This document shows positions 6,930 through 15,137 of a stretch of DNA of 64,000 nt, one piece after another (the first letter of the stretch is position 1; each line of letters opens with the position of its first letter). The notes under the pieces are model-generated. The model ran no database searches. It was not told the DNA's origin and saw only the letters and a list, made by a program, of their open reading frames with translations. Source of the DNA: Streptomyces jeddahensis. GTDB lineage: Bacteria > Actinomycetota > Actinomycetes > Streptomycetales > Streptomycetaceae. The stretch is from positions 1 to 64,000 of the forward strand of contig NZ_LOHS01000141.1 in NCBI RefSeq assembly GCF_001642995.1, written 5' to 3'. A program made the translations under genes and the position numbers.

Positions 6930-7613
6930 TTGAACCTCCTCACCATCGGTCATCGCGGAGTCATGGGTGTCGAGCCCGAGAACACCCTGCGTTCCTTCAT
7001 CGCCGCGGAACGCGCGGGCCTGGACGTGATCGAACTCGATCTGCATCTCAGCAAGGACGGCGCGCTCGTCGTGATGCACGACGCCGACGTGGACCGTACG
7101 ACCGACGGCAAGGGCCCGATCGCCGAGAAGACCCTCGGCGAGCTGCGCGCCCTGGACGCGGGCGGCGGCGAGCGCATCCCGGTCTTCGAAGAGGTCCTCG
7201 ATGCCGTCGAGGCGCCGCTGCAGGCCGAGATCAAGGACATCGCGGCGGCGCGGGCGCTCGCCGAGGTCATGCACCGGCGCGATCTCGTGTCCCGGGTCGA
7301 GGTCCTGTCGTTCCACGACGAGGCGATCGCCGAGATCTCCCGTCTCGTCCCGGGCGTACGGACGGCGCTCGTCGCCAGCCGCTACGGCACCGAGGTCGTG
7401 GACCGGGCGACGGCGGTCGGCGCCGCCGCCCTCGTACTCAACATCCGCCGCCTCACGCTGGAGATCGTGGAGCGTGCCCGCAAGGCGGACCACAGGATCA
7501 TCGGCTGGGTCGTGAACACCCAGGAGCACCTGCGGCTGGTGCGCGCGCTCGAGCTGGACGGGGCGACCACCGACTACCCCGAGATCAAGCGCACGGGGCG
7601 GTTCACCGCGTGA
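6930..7613 (+). CDS. Glycerophosphodiester phosphodiesterase
   Basis: A 227-residue GDPD-family TIM-barrel enzyme that hydrolyses glycerophosphodiesters to glycerol-3-phosphate and an alcohol. The family signatures are GHRG near the start, ENTLRSF, the ELDLHLSKDG metal site and VVMHD. The C-terminal VNTQEHLRLVRALELDGATTDYP is the usual last strand. The start is TTG at 6930, because the catalytic GHRG begins at residue 7 and no in-frame ATG precedes it; GGAAGCGGAG lies upstream. There is no signal peptide, so it acts in the cytoplasm on deacylated phospholipid headgroups. Confidence 0.92.
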   Translation: MNLLTIGHRGVMGVEPENTLRSFIAAERAGLDVIELDLHLSKDGALVVMHDADVDRTTDGKGPIAEKTLGELRALDAGGGERIPVFEEVLDAVEAPLQAEIKDIAAARALAEVMHRRDLVSRVEVLSFHDEAIAEISRLVPGVRTALVASRYGTEVVDRATAVGAAALVLNIRRLTLEIVERARKADHRIIGWVVNTQEHLRLVRALELDGATTDYPEIKRTGRFTA

Positions 7614-7616
7614 GGG

Positions 7617-8168
7617 TCACCCGAGCGGCTTGACCAACAGTTCGAACTGTAGGTCGGAGCGCTGGGGGATGCCGAAGCGCTCGTCGCCGTACGGGAAGGG
7701 CGTCATCTCACCCGTACGGCGGTAGCCGCGCCGCTCGTACCAGGCGATGAGGTCCTCGCGCACCGTGATCACCGTCATCTGCATCTCGGTCGCGCCCCAC
7801 TCCTCGCGCACGGTCCGCTCCGCCTCGGCGATGATCACCTTGCCCAGGCCGCCGCCCTGCAGGTCGGGCCGGACGGCGAACATCCCGAAGTAAGCGCTCG
7901 AACCCCGGTGCTCCAGCTGGCAGCAGGCGATGATCGCGCCGTCGCGCTCGACGGTCAGCAGCCGGCTGTCGGGAGACTTGATGACGGCCAGCACGCCTTC
8001 GGGATCGGTGCGCTGGCCTTCGAGAATGTCCGCCTCGGTGGTCCAGCCGACCCGGCTGGAGTCCCCGCGGTACGCCGACTCGATGAGCGCGACGAGCGCG
8101 TCCACGTCGGCGTCGGTGGCTTCCCTGAAGGCGAGGTCGCCGGTGTCGGGGCGCGGGGCGGTCTCCAT
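7617..8168 (-). CDS. GNAT family N-acetyltransferase
   Basis: A 183-residue Gcn5-related acetyltransferase. The acetyl-CoA pyrophosphate loop is in MFAVRPDLQGGGLGKVIIAEAE (Q/RxxGxG/A form) and the late WYERRGYRRTGE is the usual beta5-alpha4 segment. The substrate is unknown; the bulk of such enzymes act on amino groups of small molecules or proteins. The ATG at 8168 is preferred, with GGAG nine bases upstream. It is convergent with the glycerophosphodiesterase gene with only 3 bp between stops. Confidence 0.88.
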   Translation of the reverse strand: METAPRPDTGDLAFREATDADVDALVALIESAYRGDSSRVGWTTEADILEGQRTDPEGVLAVIKSPDSRLLTVERDGAIIACCQLEHRGSSAYFGMFAVRPDLQGGGLGKVIIAEAERTVREEWGATEMQMTVITVREDLIAWYERRGYRRTGEMTPFPYGDERFGIPQRSDLQFELLVKPLG

Positions 8169-8238
8169 GGGGCGGTTCTCCGATCTCTGGTGCGGCTCGG
8201 GCCTCGATGAGCCTAACGCGAGGCTAAGGTGCGGCTGC

Positions 8239-8631
8239 ATGGTGCATGTACTGAGCAGCAGGATCCTGCTGCGGCCGACGGATCCCGATCGTTCACGGGT
8301 TTTCTACGGCGAGAAGCTGGGCCTGGGGGTCTACCGCGAGTTCGGCACGGGGCCCGAGCGCGGCACGGTCTACTTCCTCGGCGGCGGATTCCTCGAGGTC
8401 TCGGGCCGCTCCGAGATCCCGCCGCCGCCGGGTATGGAGTTGTGGCTCCAGGTCGCGGACGCTGCTGGCGCCCACGACGAGCTCAGGCAGCGCGGCGTGG
8501 AGGTGCTGCGGCCGCCGCAGAAGGAGCCCTGGGGGCTGATCGAGATGTGGATCGCCGACCCCGACGGCATCCGGATCTGCATCGTCGAAGTGCCCGCGGA
8601 TCACCCGATCCGCTACCGTCCGGGCATCTGA
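8239..8631 (+). CDS. VOC (glyoxalase/bleomycin-resistance) family protein
   Basis: A 130-residue vicinal-oxygen-chelate protein made of two beta-alpha-beta-beta-beta modules. ILLRPTDPDRSRVFYGEKLGL is the typical first module and IADPDGIRICIVE the metal-ligand strand of the second. Such proteins include lyases, dioxygenases and drug-binding proteins, and the ligand cannot be assigned. The ATG at 8239 lies 10 bases after AAGG. It is divergent from the acetyltransferase gene. Confidence 0.88.
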   Translation: MVHVLSSRILLRPTDPDRSRVFYGEKLGLGVYREFGTGPERGTVYFLGGGFLEVSGRSEIPPPPGMELWLQVADAAGAHDELRQRGVEVLRPPQKEPWGLIEMWIADPDGIRICIVEVPADHPIRYRPGI

Positions 8632-8706
8632 CCGTTCGGGACCGCTCGGCTCCCGGACCAGCGGCTTCACGTCCAGTGGCTTCCGGCGTGGCGCCGGGCC
8701 TCAGGC

Positions 8707-9237
8707 TCAGGGGCGGGGGCCGCCCAGCGTTCCCTCCAGGCGGCGGAGCAGCCCTCCCAGGCGGTTGCTCAGCTCCCGCTGGTCGGCGGGGTCGAGGCCG
8801 GAGAGGACGTCCTTCTCGTAGCCGAGCTGCACGGGCAGGACGGAGTCGACCAGGTCGCGACCCGCGTCCGTGAGCGTCACATGGGCGACGCGGCGGTCGC
8901 GGGCGTCACCGTGCCGCTCGACGAGACCGCGCTCCTGCAGCTGCTTGAGGCGCTTGGTGACGGCGGCACCGGAGGAGAAGGTCTCGCGGGCGAGCCCGCC
9001 CGGCGTCAGATCGCGGCCCGTGCGGCGCAGGGCGCCGAGCAGGTCGAACTCGGGGCGGGTGAGTCCGGCCCGGCGCAGCGGCGCGTCCTCGGCCTGCTGC
9101 AGCAGCGCCGCACAGCGGTTGATGCGGCCGATGATCTCCATGGGTCCGGTGTCGGCGCCGGGGTGGACCGCCTGCCACTGCCGCACCACGACGGCGACGG
9201 TGTCGTCGGCCTCCGTCCGGCCGTTCGCTGTCGTCAT
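8707..9237 (-). CDS. MarR family transcriptional regulator
   Basis: A 176-residue winged-helix regulator. The region LTRPEFDLLGALRRTGRDLTPGGLA leads into the recognition helix (SSGAAVTKRLKQLQERGLVER), then the wing DARDRRVAHVTLTDAG, all standard for MarR. The ATG at 9237 overlaps the stop of the upstream FUSC gene as ATGA and has GGAAGG nine bases upstream, so it is coupled to the exporter gene. By context it most likely represses its own operon and responds to an aromatic compound the FUSC protein exports. Confidence 0.92.
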   Translation of the reverse strand: MTTANGRTEADDTVAVVVRQWQAVHPGADTGPMEIIGRINRCAALLQQAEDAPLRRAGLTRPEFDLLGALRRTGRDLTPGGLARETFSSGAAVTKRLKQLQERGLVERHGDARDRRVAHVTLTDAGRDLVDSVLPVQLGYEKDVLSGLDPADQRELSNRLGGLLRRLEGTLGGPRP

Positions 9238-10901
9238 GTCCGTGCACCTTCCGATGCGTGCAGGCCCTGCCGTCGTACCAACGCGGCGAGCGTGCGATGT
9301 CCCGCCTGCTCGGCGAGGACCACCTGCTCCATGGGCAGCGCGCGCTGCCACCATTCTCCTGCGGCGGCGTCGGCCGCGTCGCGCAGGGCGACGACGGCGG
9401 CGACGAGCCCGCGGCGGGCCGCCTCCAGGGCGCCGGGTGCGGGGTGCGGGTCGGCCAGGGTGCGCTGGGCGTGTTCGCGGGCGCGGTCGGCGGCCACCAG
9501 GGCCCGCTCGATACGGTCGCCGGCGCGCCGGTTGGTGACCGCGATGGCGGCGATCATGCCGAACAGGGCCCCGACCAGCGTGTCCACGACGCGGTCGGAG
9601 ACCAGCTCGCCCGTCTGCTGCACCTGCCCGAACTCCGTGATGAGCAGCGCCATGGGCGTCACAAAGGCGCTGCCCAGCCAGTAGTTGCGGCCCATCAGCC
9701 ACTCGACGATCCAGCCGACGACCAGGAAGCAGACGACAAGAGCCGCAGGTCCAAGGTGCGCGACCGGCACGATCAGCGCGAACAGCAGCACTCCGACGAG
9801 ATTGCCGACGACGCGCTGCACGCCTCGCTTCCAGGTCAGCGTGACATTGGCCTGGTACAGCGAGGCGGCGGTGACGATGGCCCAGTAGGGGCGGCCGATG
9901 CCGAGCGCCAGGGACACGTATCCGGCGACAGCGCAGCCGATGGCGCAGCGCAGGGCGATGGGCAGCAGCGGCGAGCCGGGGCCGATGCGGTGCCACAGCG
10001 AGGGCTTCGCGCCGGCGGCTTCGGCGTCGACGCCGAGCAGTTCGTCCGCGGCGCCGACCATGACGGGCGGGCGGGGTACGGATCCGCTGCCGCGCAGGCT
10101 CTTGGCCCAGGCGCGCAGCTGTCCCGCGTCGGTGGCCGTGGGAGCGGCCAGGGCGACCTCGGCGCGGACGACGAGGAGTTCGAGGGCGCGCCGCGCCGCG
10201 GTGCGCTCGCCGGTGGCCATGAGGGACTCCCAGGCCGCGTGAACGGCGGCGGCGCCGGCGCTCCGCGCGCGTTCCTGGCCGGGGCCGGTGCCCTTCGTGT
10301 CGGCATAGGCGGCCGCGGCGTTCAGCGCGTGGGCGGTGGCGCGGCGCTCGGGACCGTGCGGCCGGACCAGGGCGGGGGCCATGCCGATCAGCCAGGAGAC
10401 GACACCGGCACCGAGAGCGAGCGCAACGTGACCGGGCACCTGCCCCAGCGTCTGCGGCGCGAACAGCGCCGCGGAGGAGACGAACGTGAAGATCACGTTG
10501 CCGGGCGGGCCGAGCCGCGTGGCGTCGCAGAGGATCTTCTGCACGGCGGCGAGCACCGCGCCGACCGTGACCAGCACCACCGCGGAACTCGTGAGCGAGG
10601 CGGTGACCAGGGCGACGGCGAGGCCCCCGCCCATGCCGACGACGACCCAGAAGAGGGCACGCGCGCGTACCGCGTAGGGGCGGTCGTGCGCGTAGAGAGC
10701 ACAGAACGATCCGGCCATCGTGTACATCGCGAGGTCGAGCCGGTCGAGCGCCAGCAGGGTCAGGACCGGTATCGCCGCCGAGATCGCGACGCTCCAGGAC
10801 CGCTTGAACCAGATGTCGGGCGACGTGCCCAGGCGCAGGACGCCGGTAAGCGGCAGCCGGTGGATGCGCCGTAGCGGGGGGTGGGAGGTTGCGGTGCTCA
10901 T
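9234..10901 (-). CDS. FUSC family inner-membrane protein (aromatic acid exporter-like)
   Basis: A 555-residue integral membrane protein of the fusaric-acid-resistance superfamily. It has two sets of hydrophobic helices (about residues 30-180 and 330-450) separated by a cytoplasmic region, and ends in a cytoplasmic alpha-helical tail. PYWAIVTAASLYQANVTLTWKRGVQRVVGNLVGV is the conserved second-domain signature (given here in part: ALGIGRPYWAIVTAA). The ATG at 10901 follows an AT-rich promoter and has only a weak ribosome site. It is the first gene of a two-gene operon with a MarR regulator. Confidence 0.87.
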   Translation of the reverse strand: MSTATSHPPLRRIHRLPLTGVLRLGTSPDIWFKRSWSVAISAAIPVLTLLALDRLDLAMYTMAGSFCALYAHDRPYAVRARALFWVVVGMGGGLAVALVTASLTSSAVVLVTVGAVLAAVQKILCDATRLGPPGNVIFTFVSSAALFAPQTLGQVPGHVALALGAGVVSWLIGMAPALVRPHGPERRATAHALNAAAAYADTKGTGPGQERARSAGAAAVHAAWESLMATGERTAARRALELLVVRAEVALAAPTATDAGQLRAWAKSLRGSGSVPRPPVMVGAADELLGVDAEAAGAKPSLWHRIGPGSPLLPIALRCAIGCAVAGYVSLALGIGRPYWAIVTAASLYQANVTLTWKRGVQRVVGNLVGVLLFALIVPVAHLGPAALVVCFLVVGWIVEWLMGRNYWLGSAFVTPMALLITEFGQVQQTGELVSDRVVDTLVGALFGMIAAIAVTNRRAGDRIERALVAADRAREHAQRTLADPHPAPGALEAARRGLVAAVVALRDAADAAAGEWWQRALPMEQVVLAEQAGHRTLAALVRRQGLHASEGART

Positions 10902-10912
10902 GGAGACGAGCT

Positions 10913-10929
10913 TAGCAAGTGTTTTACTA
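10913..10929. promoter_or_regulatory. Candidate MarR operator upstream of the FUSC-marR operon
   Basis: TAGCAAGTGTTTTACTA is an imperfect inverted repeat (TAG-N-AA...TT-N-CTA) 12 nt upstream of the FUSC start in an unusually AT-rich stretch (10911-10945). Position and symmetry fit autorepression by the MarR protein encoded at the end of the operon. Confidence 0.45.
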
Positions 10930-11065
10930 GAAAAATATTTGGAAGTGATCCGAGGGACAATCCGTGTATGTCCGAGTGCTCCCTGGATACACCTGTGCGC
11001 TCGCATGCGCCCCCACTGCCTCAGGGCATCTACTCGCCGACATCGCCGAGCGGGGGAGGTACGCC

Positions 11066-11614
11066 GTGCACGGACCGGCAACGTCCGGCTGGCTGCTCGT
11101 CGCGCTGTGTGCGGCGGCCGGGGCGTACTGTCTGCTCCGCATGCGCAGCGGCGTCGAGGATCAGCGCCGCGCGGCCGGCGGCGAGGCGCTCATGGGCTTC
11201 GGTATGGCGCTGATGAGCGTGCCCGCCGCCGTACTGACCCCGCCGCCCTGGACGTGGCTCCTCTACGCGGCCGTGTTCGGCGCCGCGGCGCTGCACGCCC
11301 TGTGGGAGGCGCGGATGAGCCCGCACCATCTGCATCACCTCGTGGGTGCGTTCGCGATGGCCTACATGGCAGCGGTGATGGCGGCGGCGCCCGAGGGGCA
11401 CGCCGGTCATGGCGGGGCGGGCGTTCCGCTGCTCACGGGCGCGCTACTGCTCTACTTCGCCGTGTACGTGCTGTGGGCGGGCGCCCGGCTCGTTCCTGCG
11501 GCGGCCGCCGGCCACGGAGGTCGTGGTGCCGCGTGGGGCGACCGGCCGGAGCTGGCCCGGGCGTGCCGGCTGTCGATGGGGATCGCCATGGTGGCGATGC
11601 TGCTGACGCTCTGA
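11066..11614 (+). CDS. DUF5134 domain-containing membrane protein
   Basis: A 182-residue integral membrane protein with about five hydrophobic helices, beginning at GTG 11066 (HGPATSGWLLVALCAAAGAYC), which is the usual start of this actinobacterial family. The loop MSPHHLHHLVG and the late GHAGHGGAG are histidine-rich and could bind a metal. GGGGGAGG lies six bases before the GTG. It lies 95 bp upstream of an M56 metallopeptidase gene on the same strand; the two are often neighbours in Streptomyces, but no function is established. Confidence 0.82.
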   Translation: MHGPATSGWLLVALCAAAGAYCLLRMRSGVEDQRRAAGGEALMGFGMALMSVPAAVLTPPPWTWLLYAAVFGAAALHALWEARMSPHHLHHLVGAFAMAYMAAVMAAAPEGHAGHGGAGVPLLTGALLLYFAVYVLWAGARLVPAAAAGHGGRGAAWGDRPELARACRLSMGIAMVAMLLTL

Positions 11615-11709
11615 ACGAAACCGGTGAGGCCCGTCTCCGCCCGTGGCATACGTCACTTGCGGCGACCGTCCATTACCTCGGGCACCGCCCCCTGCATAGG
11701 CTGGCCCCC

Positions 11710-12645
11710 ATGATGGTCCCCGCGGCACTGCTGCTGCTCGGCACCCTGACCGCCGTCATCGCCCCGAGGCTGCTCGCCCGGTCCGACTGGGCGGAGCGCG
11801 AACCGGTGGTCGCCCTGTGGGTGTGGCAGTGCGTCGTGGCGGCCGTCCTTCTCTGCTGCGCCCTGTCGATGACGCTCAGTGCCGCTGCCGCCTGGCAGGC
11901 GGTGCGCGGCCATGTGTTCGCCCCGGCGCCGAACTCGGTCGTGGCCGCGTACACGCTGGGCGTCTCGGAGCCCTGGGCCGCGGCGACCGCCGTGCTGCTG
12001 GCCGGCGGTGGCGTGTGGACCGCGGCCATGCTGACCCGCGAGATCGCCCGCGCCCGGGCCCGGCGCAGGAAGCGGCGGGCCGAACTGCTCGTGCGTGCAC
12101 CGCTGCTGCCCGGCGAGGAGCCGGGCAGCGACCGGCTCGTGGTGCTGGAGGGTGAGCGCCCCGACGCCTGGTGGCTACCGGGTGCGGCACCCCAGCTGGT
12201 CATCACCACGGCGGCGTTGCGCCGGTTGAAGGGGCGCCAGCTGGATGCCGTCCTCGCCCACGAGCAGGGACATGCGCAGGCCCGGCACGACTGGCTGCTG
12301 CACTGCTCTGCCGCGCTGGCCAACGGCTTTCCGCAGGTGCCGGTCTTCGCGGCCTTCCGGTACGAGATGCACCGGCTGGTCGAACTGGCGGCCGACGACG
12401 TCGCCTCGCGCCGCTTCGGGCGCCTGACCATCGCGCTGGCCCTGGTCGAACTCAACGAGGACCGGGGCGTTTTCGGCCCGTGCCCCACTCCGCAGGCCCA
12501 TGTACCACAGCGGGTGCACCGGTTGCTCGCTCCCCCGGCACGGCTCACCGCGGGACGTCGGCTGCAGCTGACCGCGGCCGCCGCGCTGGTGCCCGTCGTG
12601 CCGCTGCTGGTGGCGTTCGTGCCCGGCCTGCACGCCCTGAGATGA
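11710..12645 (+). CDS. M56 family metallopeptidase (BlaR1/MecR1-like membrane protease)
   Basis: A 311-residue membrane protease with four hydrophobic helices. The zinc motif HEQGH (184-188) is preceded by LKGRQLDAVLAHE, and the third ligand is probably E225 in HRLVELAADD. In the BlaR1 family such proteases cleave a BlaI-type repressor, but this protein lacks the extracellular penicillin-binding sensor domain and no BlaI gene is adjacent in the window. The start is one of two tandem ATGs at 11710/11713. It probably responds to an unknown envelope signal. Confidence 0.9.
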   Translation: MMVPAALLLLGTLTAVIAPRLLARSDWAEREPVVALWVWQCVVAAVLLCCALSMTLSAAAAWQAVRGHVFAPAPNSVVAAYTLGVSEPWAAATAVLLAGGGVWTAAMLTREIARARARRRKRRAELLVRAPLLPGEEPGSDRLVVLEGERPDAWWLPGAAPQLVITTAALRRLKGRQLDAVLAHEQGHAQARHDWLLHCSAALANGFPQVPVFAAFRYEMHRLVELAADDVASRRFGRLTIALALVELNEDRGVFGPCPTPQAHVPQRVHRLLAPPARLTAGRRLQLTAAAALVPVVPLLVAFVPGLHALR

Positions 12646-12705
12646 CACGGGCCACATGCCGCCCGCGGTTGGCCCTCGGGCCCTGCCGTCGGCGAGTATC
12701 ACTCC

Positions 12706-13485
12706 ATGCACCCAGCACCGTCTCAGGCCCCGGCCCGCACACACCGCACACCGGACACCCGCTCCGCACGCGCTGCATTGGCCCTTGCCCTTCCCTCCGT
12801 GCTGCTCGTCCTGCTCGTCGTGTTCCAGTGGGGGCCCCTCATGGAGCTCGACGGCGACATCTCCCGGACCACGCACCGCTGGGCGGTGTCCGAACCGGAG
12901 TTCACGCACGTCAACCGCATCCTGACCGACTGGGTGTGGGACCCCTGGACGATGCGGGTGCTGTGCGCCGCCCTCGCTGTGTGGCTGGTCTGGCGGCACC
13001 GCGCGTGGTGGCTCGCCCTATGGGTCGCGGCCACATGTGCCGTCGGCACGGTTGTGCAGCAGTCGCTCAAAGCCGCCGTCGGCCGCGAACGGCCCGTGTG
13101 GCCCGACCCCGTGGACTCCGCCCACTACGCAGCCTTCCCCTCGGGCCATGCCATGACGGCGACGGTCGTGTGCGGGCTGCTGCTGTGGCTGCTGCGGCTG
13201 TACGGCGCCGGGCGCGCCCTCTGGCACGCGGCGGTCGTGCTCGCCGTGGTGTCGGTCGTCGGGGTCGGGCTGACCCGTGTGTGGCTGGGCGTGCACTGGC
13301 CGTCGGACGTGCTGGGCGGCTGGCTGCTCGGGGCCTTCATGGTCACGCTCGCGGTCACGTCCTACCCGAAGTTCATGTCGGGCAGGAGCGGCCAGCCGTA
13401 TGGGAATGTCCGGGCAGAAGCGGAGGGCGCACCGGAAGCGCCCGATGGCCGTGGTCTGGAGATGCGCGGCTCGGGCCGTCCTTGA
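12706..13485 (+). CDS. PAP2 family phosphatase
   Basis: A 259-residue membrane phosphatase of the phosphatidic-acid phosphatase 2 / undecaprenyl-pyrophosphate phosphatase superfamily. All three motifs are present: KAAVGRERP (122-130), PSGH (145-148), and TRVWLGVHWPSD (190-201), in which the normal SR is TR. There are five to six hydrophobic helices. The C-terminal 35 residues are polar and dispensable-looking. It is tandem to the M56 gene, 60 bp apart, and the next HAD gene follows 33 bp later, so the three could form one transcript. Confidence 0.9.
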   Translation: MHPAPSQAPARTHRTPDTRSARAALALALPSVLLVLLVVFQWGPLMELDGDISRTTHRWAVSEPEFTHVNRILTDWVWDPWTMRVLCAALAVWLVWRHRAWWLALWVAATCAVGTVVQQSLKAAVGRERPVWPDPVDSAHYAAFPSGHAMTATVVCGLLLWLLRLYGAGRALWHAAVVLAVVSVVGVGLTRVWLGVHWPSDVLGGWLLGAFMVTLAVTSYPKFMSGRSGQPYGNVRAEAEGAPEAPDGRGLEMRGSGRP

Positions 13486-13518
13486 CCGGATGAGGCAGGG
13501 GCGCGAAAGATCGGCCCC

Positions 13519-14214
13519 ATGACGATCAAAGGCGTGCTGTTCGACTTCTCCGGGACCCTCTTCCGTATCGAGTCCAGCGAATCATGGTTGCGTGCCGTGC
13601 TCGACGAGGCGGGGATGACGCTCTCGGAGCCGGAGTTGCTCGCCAAGGCCGCGGCTCTGGAGGCCGCGGGCGCCCTGGCCGGAGGGTCGTTTCCGCAGCA
13701 CGTGCCCGACCACCTCGCCGAGGCATGGGCCACCCGCGACAGGACAGGCGAACTGCACCGGGCCGCCTACACCGGGCTCTCCCGTCAGGTGCCGCTCCCG
13801 GACCCGGCCCTGCACGACGCGCTCTACGACCGCCACATGACCCCCGCCGCATGGGCGCCCTATCCCGACGCCGAGGAGGTCCTCGAGGCTCTCCAGGCCC
13901 GCGGGATCGCCCTGGGAGTCGTCAGCAACATCGGCTGGGATCTCCGGCCGATCTTCCGGGAACACGGCCTGGACCCGTATGTCGGCGCGTACGTCCTGTC
14001 GTACGAGCACGGCATCCAGAAGCCGGATCCGCGGCTGTTCGCGACCGCCTGCGACGCGCTTGGTGTGACCCCGCAGGAGACACTCATGGTGGGCGACGAC
14101 CGGCGCGCGGACGGTGGCGCTGCCGCTCTCGGCTGCGCGGTGCACTTCGTGGAGCATCTGCCGGCGGCGGAGCGGCCCGACGGGCTGCGGCCTGTGCTGG
14201 ACCTGGTCGGCTGA
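13519..14214 (+). CDS. HAD family hydrolase
   Basis: A 231-residue haloacid-dehalogenase-type hydrolase. Motif I is FDFSGTL with nucleophile D9; the usual second aspartate is serine, so the general acid of typical phosphatases is missing. Motif II is in VVSNIGWD, motif III is KPDPRLF and motif IV is MVGDDRRAD. The cap is alpha-helical (about 20-110). Similar DFSGT enzymes include dehalogenases and epoxide-hydrolase N-terminal domains. The substrate is unknown. Confidence 0.88.
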   Translation: MTIKGVLFDFSGTLFRIESSESWLRAVLDEAGMTLSEPELLAKAAALEAAGALAGGSFPQHVPDHLAEAWATRDRTGELHRAAYTGLSRQVPLPDPALHDALYDRHMTPAAWAPYPDAEEVLEALQARGIALGVVSNIGWDLRPIFREHGLDPYVGAYVLSYEHGIQKPDPRLFATACDALGVTPQETLMVGDDRRADGGAAALGCAVHFVEHLPAAERPDGLRPVLDLVG

Positions 14215-14362
14215 CACCTCGCACAGGGGATTCCGGTCCGGTCTCGAGCCATACCGACCCGCCCGAAAGCGCCACTGTCCGCATGGACGATCCCCCGCGT
14301 CGCCCATGCGGACAGCCACATGCCGAAAGGCCCTGGTGAGGGCTTCTTTCGGACTCTCTGAG

Positions 14363-14380
14363 TATATTGGCTCGGAGCCA
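14363..14380 (+). promoter_or_regulatory. tetR promoter -10 and overlapping operator palindrome
   Basis: TATATT (14363-14368) is a good -10 element. Overlapping its last base is the perfect inverted repeat TGGCTC-G-GAGCCA (14368-14380), 20 nt before the tetR ATG. A repressor there would block open-complex formation, so autorepression is expected. Confidence 0.55.
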
Positions 14381-14399
14381 GTCAACGCAGGAGTACAGG

Positions 14400-15056
14400 A
14401 TGTCCCCGCGCAGCGCATCGGTCAATGAAGAATTGCGCCGGCGATCCCGGGAGCGGCTGCTGCAGGCGACGGTCGAGCTGGTCAGCGAGCGCGGATACGA
14501 GGCGACGACGCTGGGCGACATCGCGGACCGGGCCGGGTCGGCGCGGGGCCTGGTGTCGTACTACTTCCCCGGGAAGCGCCAGCTGCTGCAGTCGGCCGTG
14601 CACCGGCTGATGCACCGCACGCTCCAGCAGGCGCTGGAGCGGGAGCCGCGGACCGAGGACGGCCGCGAGCTGCTGGCCCGGGCCATCGATGCGATTCTGG
14701 GCCTTGCCGAGGACCGGCCGCGGCTGATGCGGTCCCACATGGCGGGGATTCTGCAGGCGGAGGGCTTCATCCAGTGCCCGGAGCAGCAGCGGCTCGCCGA
14801 GCTGCTGCGCGACACCGTCCAGCGGTACGGCACGACCGACGTGGATCACGACTATCCGGTGCTGCGCGCCCTGCTGATGGGTGCGGTCTTCGCGGAGTTG
14901 CTGCCCGGCGCGCCGATGCCCACGGCGACCCTGCGGGCGGAACTGTTCACGCGGTACGGGCTGGACTGGGAACTGGGTGTCCCGCCGGACGAGGAGCCGC
15001 CCGGCGGGACGCGTGCCCTGGGGTTGGCCGATCAACCCGTGACCGATACGCCGTGA
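14400..15056 (+). CDS. TetR/AcrR family transcriptional regulator
   Basis: A 218-residue regulator. The N-terminal helix-turn-helix runs from RERLLQATVELVSERGYEAT through TLGDIADRAG to GLVSYYFPGKRQLL, a classic TetR DNA-binding domain. The ligand domain is not recognisable. The ATG at 14400 is chosen for AGGAG seven bases upstream. No enzyme gene on either side is an obvious target; the palindrome in its own promoter suggests autoregulation. Confidence 0.92.
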   Translation: MSPRSASVNEELRRRSRERLLQATVELVSERGYEATTLGDIADRAGSARGLVSYYFPGKRQLLQSAVHRLMHRTLQQALEREPRTEDGRELLARAIDAILGLAEDRPRLMRSHMAGILQAEGFIQCPEQQRLAELLRDTVQRYGTTDVDHDYPVLRALLMGAVFAELLPGAPMPTATLRAELFTRYGLDWELGVPPDEEPPGGTRALGLADQPVTDTP

Positions 15057-15065
15057 CCGGTCGGA

Positions 15066-15119
15066 CCGATCAGTCGGACTCAGTCGGTCCGGCCGATCAG
15101 CCGGACTCCGTCGGTCCGA
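15066..15119. repeat. 27-bp direct repeat (two copies) between convergent genes
   Basis: Copies at 15066-15092 and 15093-15119 differ at three of 27 positions. Each contains short inverted pieces (CCGATCAG..., GTCGGTCCG), so they can also fold and may act as a bidirectional terminator between tetR and the LVIVD gene. A partial third copy follows. Confidence 0.75.
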
Positions 15120-15137
15120 TCGGTCAGTCGGCTTGGA

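Noticed and set aside
8632..8706. Terminator between the VOC and marR genes
   Set aside because: No stem longer than about 5 bp could be found, so nothing is reported.
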